Source: an uncultured Fibrobacter sp. (GTDB lineage: Bacteria > Fibrobacterota > Fibrobacteria > Fibrobacterales > Fibrobacteraceae). From it: a stretch of 64,000 nt of DNA. This document shows positions 34,720 through 42,741 of this stretch, piece after piece (position 1 is the first letter of the stretch; every line of letters starts with the position of its first letter). The notes under the pieces were generated by a model. That model saw only the letters and a program-made list of their open reading frames with translations, ran no database searches and was not told the origin of the DNA. The stretch is from positions 96,416-160,415 of the forward strand of contig NZ_CAMZCS010000006.1 in NCBI RefSeq assembly GCF_947305105.1. The letters run 5' to 3'. The position numbers and the translations under genes are program-made.

Positions 34720-36150
34720 ATGACAGCACTTGCACAACATATCGCAGAACCCGCACAAAAGGCTTTCACGTCTTTTGCGGATTTTTGCGTGTATGATGCC
34801 TGGTATTCAAGTGACGAAAAGAAGGATAAATCGTTTGTCGGGATAAGGATTGAAGACAATCAACCTAAGATCTATTTCCCGATGGGGTATCGTGCGTCTA
34901 AGCCTCCTGAAGATATTTGCAAGCGGGATTTCTACCAGCTTATTGCTGTATTGAACGATAAATCCCTGCAAAGCTATTTCTCCGAAGAAGACTTGAAAAA
35001 ATCCCAACTGGATTTCCCGTTCTACGCGTATCTTTCGGTATTGCAATACTATCTTGATTTCGGCTACTTTGTGGAATCCGAAACGATTTACAAGAAGGGT
35101 TTCTCCGGCAAAATCAGCTGGCCGCGAACAATTAAAAGAATTAAGCCGCAGGTCGTCAAAGACGAAGAAGGTCACGATCAGGTTGTATATCTGAACTTGA
35201 TTACGCGCAAGACGAGTTACCGTGAAGACAACCTGATTACGCTCGTCCACAAGTTTTGCGTCAAGGAATCTGCTCAGCTGATAGGCCCGCTTTACGGTGT
35301 TTCAGAAAAAGAAGTCGAAGAACCGGAACTTTTGTTCGATTATGAACTGTTTGCAGAAGTGATTCAGGATAAAATCGCAGCGACATTCAACGATAAACAC
35401 CTGGAACTTTTCCATGCGATGCTGAAAATGGTCCGCTATTTAGGAAACAAGGAAAATCGTGGCGAAGATGGTAGCGAAAACGAGCCGTTGTTTGGCGTAA
35501 ACACCTTCGCCCCTGTGTGGGAAGCGATGGTGGATAAAATTTTCGGGAAGTTGCCGCAGGGGGTCACCAAGGATAAATTTAATCCTCACTGTGAATGGGA
35601 TCTGAGTTCTGGAGCCCGCGGATACGAAAATCCCAATTATGCAATGCGTCCCGATACGATTATGTGGGATCAGGAAGGCAATCGTCTTTATGTTCTGGAT
35701 GCCAAATACTACAAGTTTGGCATGACTGGTTCTGCGGCAGATTTGCCTTCATCTGGTTCAATCTGCAAGCAAATTGCTTATGCGGAATATGTGGAAACAC
35801 ATTGGAAAACGATTTTAGGAGTGGATTCTATCGCTACGCCTTCGGCTTCGCTCCAGAATGACACTCTGCCAAAGCCTATTTACAATGCGTTCCTACTGCC
35901 GTATTCTTTTGATGCCGACAACTCTCAATTACCGCCGGACGACGGCTTTGAAACGCGTCCTTGCAAGATGCGCTTTATAGGCCACTGTCATGGGAACTGG
36001 AAGAATCTTGATGCAAGGCCAGGTGAAGACGATTATCGTCCTTACCACCGGATTGCAGGAATTTTGCTGGATGTAAGGTCCGTGATGGAGAACTATGGTG
36101 CGTTTGGTGAGGCACAAAAGACGTTGGCAGAACTTCTTCCTATCAAATAA
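34720..36150 (+). CDS. LlaJI-family restriction endonuclease subunit (McrC-like)
   Basis: 476 residues, ATG directly after the motor gene stop. The C-terminal half has a PD-(D/E)XK nuclease core: RPDTIMWD (Pro311-Asp312) and LYVLDAKYYKFG (Asp327-Ala-Lys329), then QIAYAEYVE. The N-terminal half fits the LlaJI/McrC partner region. With the McrB-like protein it cleaves DNA lacking the methyltransferase mark. A stretch near 35846-35870 coding IATPSASLQNDTLP resembles an interspersed repeat (CTTCGGCTTCGCTCCAGAAT) absorbed into the gene. Confidence 0.9.
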   Translation: MTALAQHIAEPAQKAFTSFADFCVYDAWYSSDEKKDKSFVGIRIEDNQPKIYFPMGYRASKPPEDICKRDFYQLIAVLNDKSLQSYFSEEDLKKSQLDFPFYAYLSVLQYYLDFGYFVESETIYKKGFSGKISWPRTIKRIKPQVVKDEEGHDQVVYLNLITRKTSYREDNLITLVHKFCVKESAQLIGPLYGVSEKEVEEPELLFDYELFAEVIQDKIAATFNDKHLELFHAMLKMVRYLGNKENRGEDGSENEPLFGVNTFAPVWEAMVDKIFGKLPQGVTKDKFNPHCEWDLSSGARGYENPNYAMRPDTIMWDQEGNRLYVLDAKYYKFGMTGSAADLPSSGSICKQIAYAEYVETHWKTILGVDSIATPSASLQNDTLPKPIYNAFLLPYSFDADNSQLPPDDGFETRPCKMRFIGHCHGNWKNLDARPGEDDYRPYHRIAGILLDVRSVMENYGAFGEAQKTLAELLPIK

Positions 36151-36490
36151 TTACACCGTAATACATTCCTTCGGCACCCTGTTGCAAAGCCAAACCTTGT
36201 CATTTCCGATATAGAACTGGATGCCCGCCTTTTGTGCGGCTTCCGTATCTATGTTCAAGATGACCGGCTCCGAATCGCGTCTTTTGCCGACACGGGTCGC
36301 GGTTTCAACATCTATGGAAAGGTGAACATATTGCCGTTGCATCGGCTTTAATCCATCCTGAAGGATTTGCAGCAAGGCCCTGTGCGTTGTTCCGTGGTAT
36401 AGAACGGCAGGAGGAATTCCTGGCTCCTTCTTTATAATCTGCGGAACCGTGTGACCAATAGCAAAATTACGGCTAGAATTATGGGTTTTA
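36151..36490 (-). pseudogene. kptA: kptA (RNA 2'-phosphotransferase), 5'-truncated
   Basis: The frame reads GHTVPQ...PAVLYHGTTHRALLQI, DGLKPMQRQYVHLSIDVETATRVGKR, PVILNIDTEAAQKAGIQFYI, VWLCNRVPKECI: the NAD-binding C-terminal domain of KptA/Tpt1. The N-terminal winged-helix half and any start codon are missing; upstream sequence ends near 36490. KptA removes 2'-phosphates from RNA and makes ADP-ribose cyclic phosphate. The fragment sits at the end of the restriction-modification genes, where island insertion may have cut it. Confidence 0.8.
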
Positions 36491-36517
36491 CGGTTCGGAA
36501 ATTTTTATATTGTCAGC

Positions 36518-36982
36518 ATGAAAATCGTCCCTTACAACCCAAAGTACCGCAAAGACTTTGTCGAAATGAACCTGGCGTGGATTTCATCCATGTTCAAGGT
36601 GGAACCCGAAGACGAGCGCGAACTTTCAAGTGTCGAGACAGCCATCGCGGCAGGTGCGGAAATCTTTTTCGCCGTTGACGACAGCGACAACCTAATGGCA
36701 TGCTGCATGGTCGCCCCACGCAGTGCAGGGGAATGGGAAATTATGAAATTCGCCGCCAAGGGCATGTACACGGGAACCGGTGCGGGCAGCGCTTGCCTCA
36801 AGGCCTGCATCGAGTACGCCCGCGAAAAACAGGCGAAAAACATCGTTCTCGTTACCAACCGCAAGTGTACACACGCAATTCACTTATATGAAAAATTCGG
36901 CTTTGCGGAAATCCCCGTCGACAAGGAAAAATTCCCCTACGATCGCGGCGACATCTCCTTTGAAATGAAATTATTCGAGTGA
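36518..36982 (+). CDS. GNAT family N-acetyltransferase
   Basis: 154 residues with the GNAT fold: EIFFAVDDSDNLMACCMVA, WEIMKFAAKGMYTGTGAGSACLKACIEYAREKQAKNIVLVTNRKCTHAIHLYEKFGFAEI. The acetyl-CoA loop is KGMYTGTGAG (a variant of RxxGxG/A). The substrate is unknown. It is transcribed toward the sirtuin gene (convergent). Confidence 0.88.
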   Translation: MKIVPYNPKYRKDFVEMNLAWISSMFKVEPEDERELSSVETAIAAGAEIFFAVDDSDNLMACCMVAPRSAGEWEIMKFAAKGMYTGTGAGSACLKACIEYAREKQAKNIVLVTNRKCTHAIHLYEKFGFAEIPVDKEKFPYDRGDISFEMKLFE

Positions 36983-36998
36983 TTCGTCAAATCCTTCA

Positions 36999-37898
36999 TC
37001 AAAGAAGTTTCGCCACCACCTCGCCGATATCGCCGTCGACGCATAACGAGCGGGGCCCGATGTCGTCGGGAGCGTAGGCCTGTCCGTAGTTGATGCAGGC
37101 GTAGGTGGCGTTCGAATTCAATGCGGTCATTTGCCAGAACGGGTACTTGATGATTCCGGGAGTGTTCATGCCTACGCCCAGTTCCAGGAACAACACGTTT
37201 CCGCCGCGCATGGCGTTACATCTGTCGAGAAATTCGCGGTAACGTTTTGCAGCACGATGCCAGCCGTCGTCTTCTACGAAGGTGGAATCAGAGCGCAGGT
37301 TCATGGACATGGGGCGGCCGCAAATGGGGCACCTGGGCAACAGTTCCGCAGGGACGGTCATGGCGGCGAACAAGCCCGTCTCTTTTGAAAATCCCTGGGC
37401 GTCGAACATGGCACGAATCTGCTTTTCGTTGTCGTAGGTGCAGGGGTGGCACGGCTTGCTGCATTGGAAAAGCCCGTAATCGCCCTGGGTGTAAAAGAGC
37501 CGTTCCTTGTCAAAGCCCGCCTTTTGGAAACAATGGTCCACGTTGGTGGTAAGGACAAAGTAATCCTTATCCCGTAGGATTTTCAGGAGATTTTCGTAGA
37601 CGGGTTTCGGGGCGGCCATGTAGCGGTTTATCGTGACATAGCGGCTCCAGAAGGCCCACATTTCTTCGGGTGTGCCGTAAGGAAAAAAGCCGCCGGAATA
37701 CATGTCCGAAAAGCCGTACTTTACAGAAAAGTCAGCGAAGTACTTGACAAAGCGTTCCCCGGAATAGGTAAATCCCGCCGATGTCGAAAGTCCAGCGCCC
37801 GCGCCCACGACGACGGCATCCGCCCTTGCCAGCGCCTCTTTCAGTCTCGACACTTCGGCAGAAAAATCATCCGTTGAACTTTTCGAAAATCCGCGCAT
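36999..37898 (-). CDS. SirTM-type sirtuin (protein ADP-ribosyltransferase)
   Basis: 299 residues from ATG 37898, overlapping the macrodomain gene by 32 bases. Sirtuin motifs: VVVGAGAGLSTSAGFTYSGERF, LTTNVDHCFQKAG, zinc ligands around FQCSKPCHPC and RCPICGRPM. In place of the catalytic HG of deacetylases it has FYTQGDYG (Gln138), the replacement reported for class M sirtuins that ADP-ribosylate lipoylated GcvH-like protein. Pairing with a macrodomain matches that class. No GcvH-L or lipoate ligase gene is in the window, so the target here is open. Confidence 0.88.
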   Translation of the reverse strand: MRGFSKSSTDDFSAEVSRLKEALARADAVVVGAGAGLSTSAGFTYSGERFVKYFADFSVKYGFSDMYSGGFFPYGTPEEMWAFWSRYVTINRYMAAPKPVYENLLKILRDKDYFVLTTNVDHCFQKAGFDKERLFYTQGDYGLFQCSKPCHPCTYDNEKQIRAMFDAQGFSKETGLFAAMTVPAELLPRCPICGRPMSMNLRSDSTFVEDDGWHRAAKRYREFLDRCNAMRGGNVLFLELGVGMNTPGIIKYPFWQMTALNSNATYACINYGQAYAPDDIGPRSLCVDGDIGEVVAKLL

Positions 37899-38688
37899 AG
37901 ATAGCCTCGTCCTTTTCGCTGAAAACGTTAAAGACAACCTTCATGGGGCTTTGTGTACGGCGCTTCCATTCCAGCACCGTATCCACCGCAATTTGGGCGG
38001 CACGTTCCGGCGGAAAACGGAATACACCTGTAGAAATACAGCAGAAGGCGATAGATTCCACACCGTTCCGGGCCGCAACTTCGAGACAGTTCCTGTAGCA
38101 CGATTCCAGCAACTCGCAGTCCCGTTCCGTAAGGCCGTCGCCCACGATTGGCCCCACCGTGTGCAGCACGTATTTGCAGGGCAGGTTGTAGGCCGGCGTG
38201 ATTTTTGCCTGTCCTGTGGGTTCGGGGTGTCCTTGCCGTTTCATCAGGGCGTCGCAAGCGCTACGGAGGCGGACCCCCGCGAAGGTATGGATGCAATTGT
38301 CGATACAGCTGTGGCAAGGCTGCCAGCAACCCGTCATGCCGCTGTTGGCCGCATTCACGATTGCATCCACCCTGAGGGTGGTGATGTCGCCGCGCCACAG
38401 GAACAAGGAATCGCCAAACAGGTCGGGCGCACCCGCACTGAACCGCCTGCCAACACTTTCGATGTCCGCGACATCCGTTATTCCGCGGTCACGGATGGAT
38501 TCCTGCAGGTATTCGTCCTGAATCCTGTAGAATTCATCGCTTGCGGGGGCGGCCTCCCGCACGTTCATCAAGGAACGCAACAGGATTTTCTGTCCTTCGG
38601 CGTCCGCGGGGATGGTCGTGCCACTGTACCTGGGACTTTCCGCCAGTAGATACTTTATCAGGAATAGTCTGCGCTCTGCTTGGTTCAT
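37867..38688 (-). CDS. Zinc-containing macrodomain protein (ADP-ribosyl hydrolase)
   Basis: 273 residues. An N-terminal helical extension of ~95 residues is followed by a macrodomain: LWRGDITTLRVDAIVNAANSGMTGCWQPCHSCIDNCIH, where Cys and His residues fit the zinc site of the bacterial Zn-macro class, then KYVLHTVGPIVGDG and IAFCCISTGVFRFPPERAAQIA. Such enzymes remove ADP-ribose added by SirTM sirtuins. GGGAGGAAAC precedes the ATG. Its start lies inside the 3' part of the Rrf2 frame, and its 3' end overlaps the sirtuin gene. Confidence 0.9.
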   Translation of the reverse strand: MNQAERRLFLIKYLLAESPRYSGTTIPADAEGQKILLRSLMNVREAAPASDEFYRIQDEYLQESIRDRGITDVADIESVGRRFSAGAPDLFGDSLFLWRGDITTLRVDAIVNAANSGMTGCWQPCHSCIDNCIHTFAGVRLRSACDALMKRQGHPEPTGQAKITPAYNLPCKYVLHTVGPIVGDGLTERDCELLESCYRNCLEVAARNGVESIAFCCISTGVFRFPPERAAQIAVDTVLEWKRRTQSPMKVVFNVFSEKDEAIYARIFEKFNG

Positions 38689-39136
38689 GTTTCCTCCCGG
38701 ATGACTCAGGGGCGGTCTTGAGTTGTGCGGCGAGGCCCTTCAGGGTCGTCTTCTCCAGTTCCATTTCCAGCGCCGTCTGCGCCGAATTCAGGGCCGGGTC
38801 CAACAGGCGATGGATGTTCCTGCCTACGGGGCACAGCGGATTCGGTTCCGGGTGGAAACTGAAGACGATCCGTTCCTCGTCGTTATCGTTGATGGCCTTG
38901 TAGACATCCAGGAGCGTTATCTTGTCGGCAGGACGCGCAAGGTGAGAGCCCCCTACGCCAGGAGCCGTCTCAACCAGGCCCGCCTTTTGCAACTGCAAAA
39001 GAACCTTGCGGATGATGACCGCATTCACGCCGGTGCTGCCCGATATGAATTCCGAGGTCACCCGTTCCACACCCTCGAAGAAGTGGATGCAAAGCAAGGT
39101 GTGGACCGCTGCCGTAAAACGAACGCTGACTTTCAT
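38534..39136 (-). CDS. Rrf2-family regulator
   Basis: About 200 residues if the full frame is used. Residues 1-~140 are a normal Rrf2 protein (KVSVRFTAAVHTLLCIHFFEG; TGVNAVIIRKVLLQLQKAGLVETAPGVGGSHLARPADKITLLDVYKAI). It lacks the three-Cys Fe-S loop, having only a Cys in NPLCPVG. The last ~55 residues overlap the start of the macrodomain gene in another frame and look like read-through, so the natural stop may have been lost by a small frameshift near 38710. It probably regulates this operon through the promoter at 40035-40074. Confidence 0.8.
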   Translation of the reverse strand: MKVSVRFTAAVHTLLCIHFFEGVERVTSEFISGSTGVNAVIIRKVLLQLQKAGLVETAPGVGGSHLARPADKITLLDVYKAINDNDEERIVFSFHPEPNPLCPVGRNIHRLLDPALNSAQTALEMELEKTTLKGLAAQLKTAPESSGRKHEPSRAQTIPDKVSTGGKSQVQWHDHPRGRRRTENPVAFLDERAGGRPRKR

Positions 39137-39182
39137 AATCCACAATTTAACAATTGTTGCCTGCGTTCACACGCACCTTGGT

Positions 39183-39980
39183 CTATTTGTAGAACATTCC
39201 CGCCGTCATGTCCAGGTAATTTTCGCCGGAGTAGTTCGTAAATTCCTGCTTCATGGCGCTCTTGAATGCCGCCGGGTTCACGTTCTTGAGGGCGATATTC
39301 TTCATCACCTTCAGGTACTGGATTTTTGCACGTGCATCTTCCAGATTTTCCACCGTATAGTGTGACGTGAGAATCAGGGAAATTCCGCGGTCGATGTAAT
39401 CCGTGAGCTGCGCGATGATGGCATCGGCGTGCTTGCTCCCTGCCACGATGGAATGGACGTCGTGGCCCATCATGTGGGTGTAGACAACGTTGATTTCGGG
39501 AAATTCGATATCGAATGCCTCCTGGGTCGCGACAATGCGCATGTCGATGCCCGCGAGATTCAAAGTCTCGCCTTCGATAAAGTCTGTCGTCGCGTAAATG
39601 GAGCTGTCAAAAGCATCGCCAAAAGCCGCCGTGAAATTCTTGACCAGGGCCGCACCTCCCCCGTTATGGTTGTAATCGTCGGCATGGCGGGTGCTGTACA
39701 CGGGAGCCCCCTTCATGAAGGTCGCGCCCGCGCCATGGTAGGCAATCACCGTGCCCACGAATTCTACCGAAAGGACCTTGATGTAGGCTTCCAGTTCCCT
39801 AATGTTGTCGAAGAAACAGGGGGCTTCGACCATGAACATCTTGCCGCCCTTTTCCAGCAAGAAACACTCGTCGGTTATCAGGTCGTTTGTCTTGTAGGCA
39901 TGCAGCTTGACCGCGCCGAAATCGTAGACTTCCACGACGCCCTTGCCAAGTTTTACGGTCTTGAAGTTGTTCTTTTCCAT
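39183..39980 (-). CDS. MBL-like protein of the sirtuin-macrodomain operon
   Basis: 265 residues resembling the metallo-beta-lactamase fold (LITDECFLLEKGGKMFMVEAPCFFDNIRELEAYI; FVGTVIAYHGAGATF; VYTHMMGHDVHSIVAG; LILTSHYTVENLEDARAKIQYL), but the HxHxDH metal motif is not complete (YHGAG, SHYTVE). It may be a degenerate or binding-only member. First gene of the operon with Rrf2, macrodomain and sirtuin genes. The role is unknown; operon membership suggests a link to ADP-ribose metabolism. Confidence 0.7.
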   Translation of the reverse strand: MEKNNFKTVKLGKGVVEVYDFGAVKLHAYKTNDLITDECFLLEKGGKMFMVEAPCFFDNIRELEAYIKVLSVEFVGTVIAYHGAGATFMKGAPVYSTRHADDYNHNGGGAALVKNFTAAFGDAFDSSIYATTDFIEGETLNLAGIDMRIVATQEAFDIEFPEINVVYTHMMGHDVHSIVAGSKHADAIIAQLTDYIDRGISLILTSHYTVENLEDARAKIQYLKVMKNIALKNVNPAAFKSAMKQEFTNYSGENYLDMTAGMFYK

Positions 39981-40020
39981 TTTGAGTCTCCTTGGGCCAT
40001 GCCCTTTTTTTATTTTTCTG

Positions 40021-40087
40021 TTGTTCTTTAATTATTACAACACAAAATATATCCAATTGCCGTTGTAATGTCAATAGAACAACTAGA
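40021..40087 (-). promoter_or_regulatory. Strong promoter with inverted repeats before the sirtuin operon
   Basis: TTGACA (40074-40069), 17 bases, TATATT (40051-40046). TTACAAC/GTTGTAA arms at 40062-40068 and 40035-40041 flank the -10 box, and an outer pair GTTGTTC/GAACAAC lies around the whole promoter. They are good candidates for Rrf2 binding. Confidence 0.75.
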
Positions 40088-40142
40088 AATTTAAAGTAAA
40101 AATTTGATTACAAAAACAAGGGTTAGTTAGAGCTTTCGCTGT

Positions 40143-40640
40143 TTATTCCACCGAAAATGTCGCCTTCACGTTCCCTTTGCCGAGGATCTGCTGGAGGCGT
40201 TTCTTGTTCACGTTGTCGATGCGGGCGAGGCGCGTGAAGTTCCAGGAATTCTTGTCGTAGTAGATGGTGATGGAATTGCCCTGGTAAAGGATGATGTCGC
40301 CTGCGTCGGTGTCGATTTGCTTATCGTTGCGCGGGAAACTGCGCGGCAGGTCGGCCACCTTCTCGAAACTGCCGTAGTCGTGCATGTCGAGCGTCATATC
40401 GCCCTGCGCGAGGAATTCGGCGAAGGCCTTGGCCGAGGAATTTTCTTCGAGCGTTGCCGTGAAGGTGGTGTCGTTCACATGGATCTTGAGTTTCACGGGA
40501 GCCTCCGTTTGGGCAGATGAATTGGCGGATGATTTCGGCGTCTGAGCTTCGGATTGCGTCGGTTTGACAAACGACGCCGCGTCAGAAGAGCAAGCTGCGA
40601 ACAGCAAAAGAGTGGCGATGAATGCGAAAAGTTTTTTCAT
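40143..40640 (-). CDS. Cyclophilin-like fold lipoprotein
   Basis: 165 residues. Lipoprotein signal (LLLFAACSSDA), a Ser/Thr/Gln-rich linker, then a cyclophilin-like domain: LKIHVNDTTFTATLEENSSAKAFAEFLAQGDMTLDMHDYGSFEKVADLP and GDIILYQGNSITIYYDKNSWNFTRLARI. This DUF family is commonly encoded beside flavodoxins and alpha/beta hydrolases in anaerobes. The activity is not known. Last gene of the leftward operon that begins at 42514. Confidence 0.82.
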   Translation of the reverse strand: MKKLFAFIATLLLFAACSSDAASFVKPTQSEAQTPKSSANSSAQTEAPVKLKIHVNDTTFTATLEENSSAKAFAEFLAQGDMTLDMHDYGSFEKVADLPRSFPRNDKQIDTDAGDIILYQGNSITIYYDKNSWNFTRLARIDNVNKKRLQQILGKGNVKATFSVE

Positions 40641-40712
40641 AAACATGATCCTCTTTTAGATCCTTCGGCTGCGTACCTGCGGCACTTCGCTCAGGATGAC
40701 ACAATACAGGAG

Positions 40713-40732
40713 ATCCCCGCCTACGCGGGGAT
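40713..40732. repeat. Intergenic hairpin ATCCCCGCCTACGCGGGGAT
   Basis: Perfect 8-bp arms around CTAC, followed by GACATC, a widespread interspersed repeat form. It may end or stabilise the hydrolase transcript. CACTTCGCTCAGGATGACAC just upstream is another repeat-like piece. Confidence 0.6.
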
Positions 40733-40745
40733 GACATCAGTCAAG

Positions 40746-41957
40746 TTACTTCAAATTCGTCTTGAAGAATTCGTTCAGCTTTTCGAAGGGGATTTTTTCC
40801 AGGTTGTCGTAGAGGTCCACGTGGGAGGCTCCGGGGATAACGAGGAGTTCCTTGTTGCCGACGGTCTTGCTCCAGTTCTTGGTGGCGTCAAGTTTTGCCG
40901 GGACGTTCGCCTTCTTGCCGGTCATCTTTTCGAATGCGCCTTCGCCGAAGTAGCGGCTGTGGGCCTTTTCGCCGTGGATGATGAGTACGGGGTTACGGAT
41001 TTCGTCGGCGTATGCGAGGAGCTTCGTGTTCATGAGCGAGGTGCCTGCGGAGGCGGCCCAGCCCTTGTTGCTGTTGAGGGAGCGCTTGTGGTAGCCGCGC
41101 GGGGTCTTGTAGTAGGCGTAGTAATCCTTGACAAAGTAAGGTGCGTCGTCCGGGAGCGGGTCCACCACGCCGCCGGCCAGATCGTACGTGCCGTTCTTGA
41201 AGTCCTTGGTGCGCTGGGCCATCAGAGCCTTGCGGGCCTCGTTGCGGGCGTCGGCGTTGTTTGCGGCATCGAAGTAGCCATTTGCGGATACGCGGCTCAT
41301 GTCGTACATGGTCGAAGCAACCGTCGCCTTTACGCGGGTATCAATGCCGGCAGCGTTAATCGCCATGCCGCCCCAGCCGCAAATGCCGATGATGCCGATG
41401 CGTTCCGAGTCAACGTCGTCGCGGGTCGAGAGGAAATCCACGGACGCCATGAAGTCTTCGGTGTTGATGTCCGGGCTGTTCATGTAGCGCGGCTCGCCGC
41501 CCGATTCGCCGGTAAAGCTCGGGTCGAATGCGATGGTCAGGAATCCACGTTCCGCCATCTGCTGGGCGTAAAGGCCGCTGGACTGTTCCTTGACGGCTCC
41601 GAACGGGCCAGAGACTGCGATTGCGGGGAACTTTCCGTTCACCTTGAGGCTCGTGTCCTTGGGCACGAACATGTCGGCGGCGAGTTCAATGCCAAAATGG
41701 TTCTTGAAAGTGACCTTGGAATGTTCGACCTTGTCGCTCTTGGGGAAAACCTTGTCCCATTCGGCGGTGAGGTTAAGCTTGTTCATATCTTTCTCCGGTT
41801 GTGCAGATTCTGTTGCAGGTGCGGTTTGTTGAGTCTGCAAGGTCCCTGAGCTTGCCGAAGGGCCTTGCGCGGCATTGCTTTCTTTTTCGGGGCAGCATGC
41901 CATCAGGGTGCAGGCGGAAACCACGGCGAACGCCGCTTTCAAGAATTTGGATTTCAT
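40746..41957 (-). CDS. Alpha/beta hydrolase lipoprotein, dienelactone-hydrolase-like
   Basis: 403 residues. Lipoprotein signal (VVSACTLMACCPEKES). A variable linker (about 30-55) is partly encoded by a REP-like element. The hydrolase domain shows FPAIAVSGPFGAVKEQSSG, FDPSFTGESGGEP, the nucleophile elbow GICGWGG with Cys in the position of Ser, and GASHVDLYD with the catalytic His. A Cys nucleophile is typical of dienelactone hydrolases. It is exported and belongs to the operon with the flavodoxin at 41975. The substrate is unknown. Confidence 0.87.
   Translation of the reverse strand: MKSKFLKAAFAVVSACTLMACCPEKESNAAQGPSASSGTLQTQQTAPATESAQPEKDMNKLNLTAEWDKVFPKSDKVEHSKVTFKNHFGIELAADMFVPKDTSLKVNGKFPAIAVSGPFGAVKEQSSGLYAQQMAERGFLTIAFDPSFTGESGGEPRYMNSPDINTEDFMASVDFLSTRDDVDSERIGIIGICGWGGMAINAAGIDTRVKATVASTMYDMSRVSANGYFDAANNADARNEARKALMAQRTKDFKNGTYDLAGGVVDPLPDDAPYFVKDYYAYYKTPRGYHKRSLNSNKGWAASAGTSLMNTKLLAYADEIRNPVLIIHGEKAHSRYFGEGAFEKMTGKKANVPAKLDATKNWSKTVGNKELLVIPGASHVDLYDNLEKIPFEKLNEFFKTNLK
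41839..41864. repeat. REP-like element inside hydrolase gene
   Basis: AAGGTCCCTGAGCTTGCCGAAGGGCC pattern: arms GGTCCCT.../...GGGCC around GAGCTTGCCGAA. It encodes part of the linker after the lipobox (GPSASSGTL), where an insertion would be tolerated. Confidence 0.65.
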
Positions 41958-41974
41958 GAGTTATCTCCTTGTTG

Positions 41975-42514
41975 TTAAACTTTACTTCCCATTGCGTACA
42001 CTTTCTTCAAAAGTGTAGTGCGTTCCTTGACATCGCCGGGATTCTCGGCACCGGTGGCACATATGCCGCCCTTGAATTTCACGCCATCAAAGCAGGCAAT
42101 CCATCCGCTGATGCCGCGCTTCGCGATGTTCATCGCCTTCTTGTCGGTATCGGCAGCAGAAGCGAGCAAGTAAATCTCGCGGAACTTGAAATCGCTCGTA
42201 TAAAGGGAATTGGCGCGGTCGAGCATCGTCTTGAGCTGACCGCTCATCTCGTAATAGTAAATCGGCGTCGCGAACACGATGACTTCGGCCTTCTTCATTT
42301 TCTCGGTGATGGCGTTCGCGTCGTCCTTGATGACACACTTGCCCTTCTTTTGGCATGCAAGGCAACCCGTGCAGAATGCAATCTTTTTGCCACGCAGCGA
42401 AACGACTTCCACCTTATTGCCAGCCTCGGCGGCTCCCTTCGCGAACTCCTGTGCCAAAATTTCGGAATTGCTCTTGGTACGCAGACTGCTCGAAATCACT
42501 AGAACGTTTTTCAT
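41975..42514 (-). CDS. Flavodoxin-fold NADPH-dependent FMN reductase family protein
   Basis: 179 residues. ISSSLRTKSNSEILAQEF (FMN loop), a Cys motif CTGCLACQKKGKC that may hold a metal or Fe-S centre, VIVFATPIYYYEMSGQLKTMLDR. This is the iron-sulfur-flavoprotein-like branch of the family. Cytoplasmic. First gene of the operon with the exported hydrolase and cyclophilin-like lipoprotein, under the LysR-2 site at 42618. Confidence 0.88.
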   Translation of the reverse strand: MKNVLVISSSLRTKSNSEILAQEFAKGAAEAGNKVEVVSLRGKKIAFCTGCLACQKKGKCVIKDDANAITEKMKKAEVIVFATPIYYYEMSGQLKTMLDRANSLYTSDFKFREIYLLASAADTDKKAMNIAKRGISGWIACFDGVKFKGGICATGAENPGDVKERTTLLKKVYAMGSKV

Positions 42515-42567
42515 AATACTCTTCCTTCGGGATTGTCATGCCCGCAAGCATCTCCCTTTACGCTCAT

Positions 42568-42637
42568 AATATAACTAAAACGCCTTGCAATAGCAAATAC
42601 TTATTTACTATGGCTTGTTATGCTTTTTAGGCATATA
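42568..42637 (-). promoter_or_regulatory. LysR-2 promoter of flavodoxin-hydrolase operon
   Basis: ATGCTTTTTAGGCAT (42620-42634) differs by one base from ATGCTTTTGAGGCAT in the promoter of the LysR gene at 46139. A -10 TATATT lies at 42573-42568, putting the palindrome centre at about -66. Further AT-rich inverted repeats (CTTATTTACTATGGC and its partner) surround it. Confidence 0.75.
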
Positions 42638-42741
42638 GCGTATAGCAAATAAGTAATTGTTAAACCACTGCCTTTAAGTTATTTTTAACGCATTCAATAG
42701 GATGGCAACATTTCTGCCAGAATATCGTAGCAATCCAGCAG

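Noticed and set aside
40554..41849. 431-codon frame opposite the alpha/beta hydrolase
   Set aside because: Shadow frame; the other strand encodes a clear hydrolase with signal peptide and catalytic motifs.
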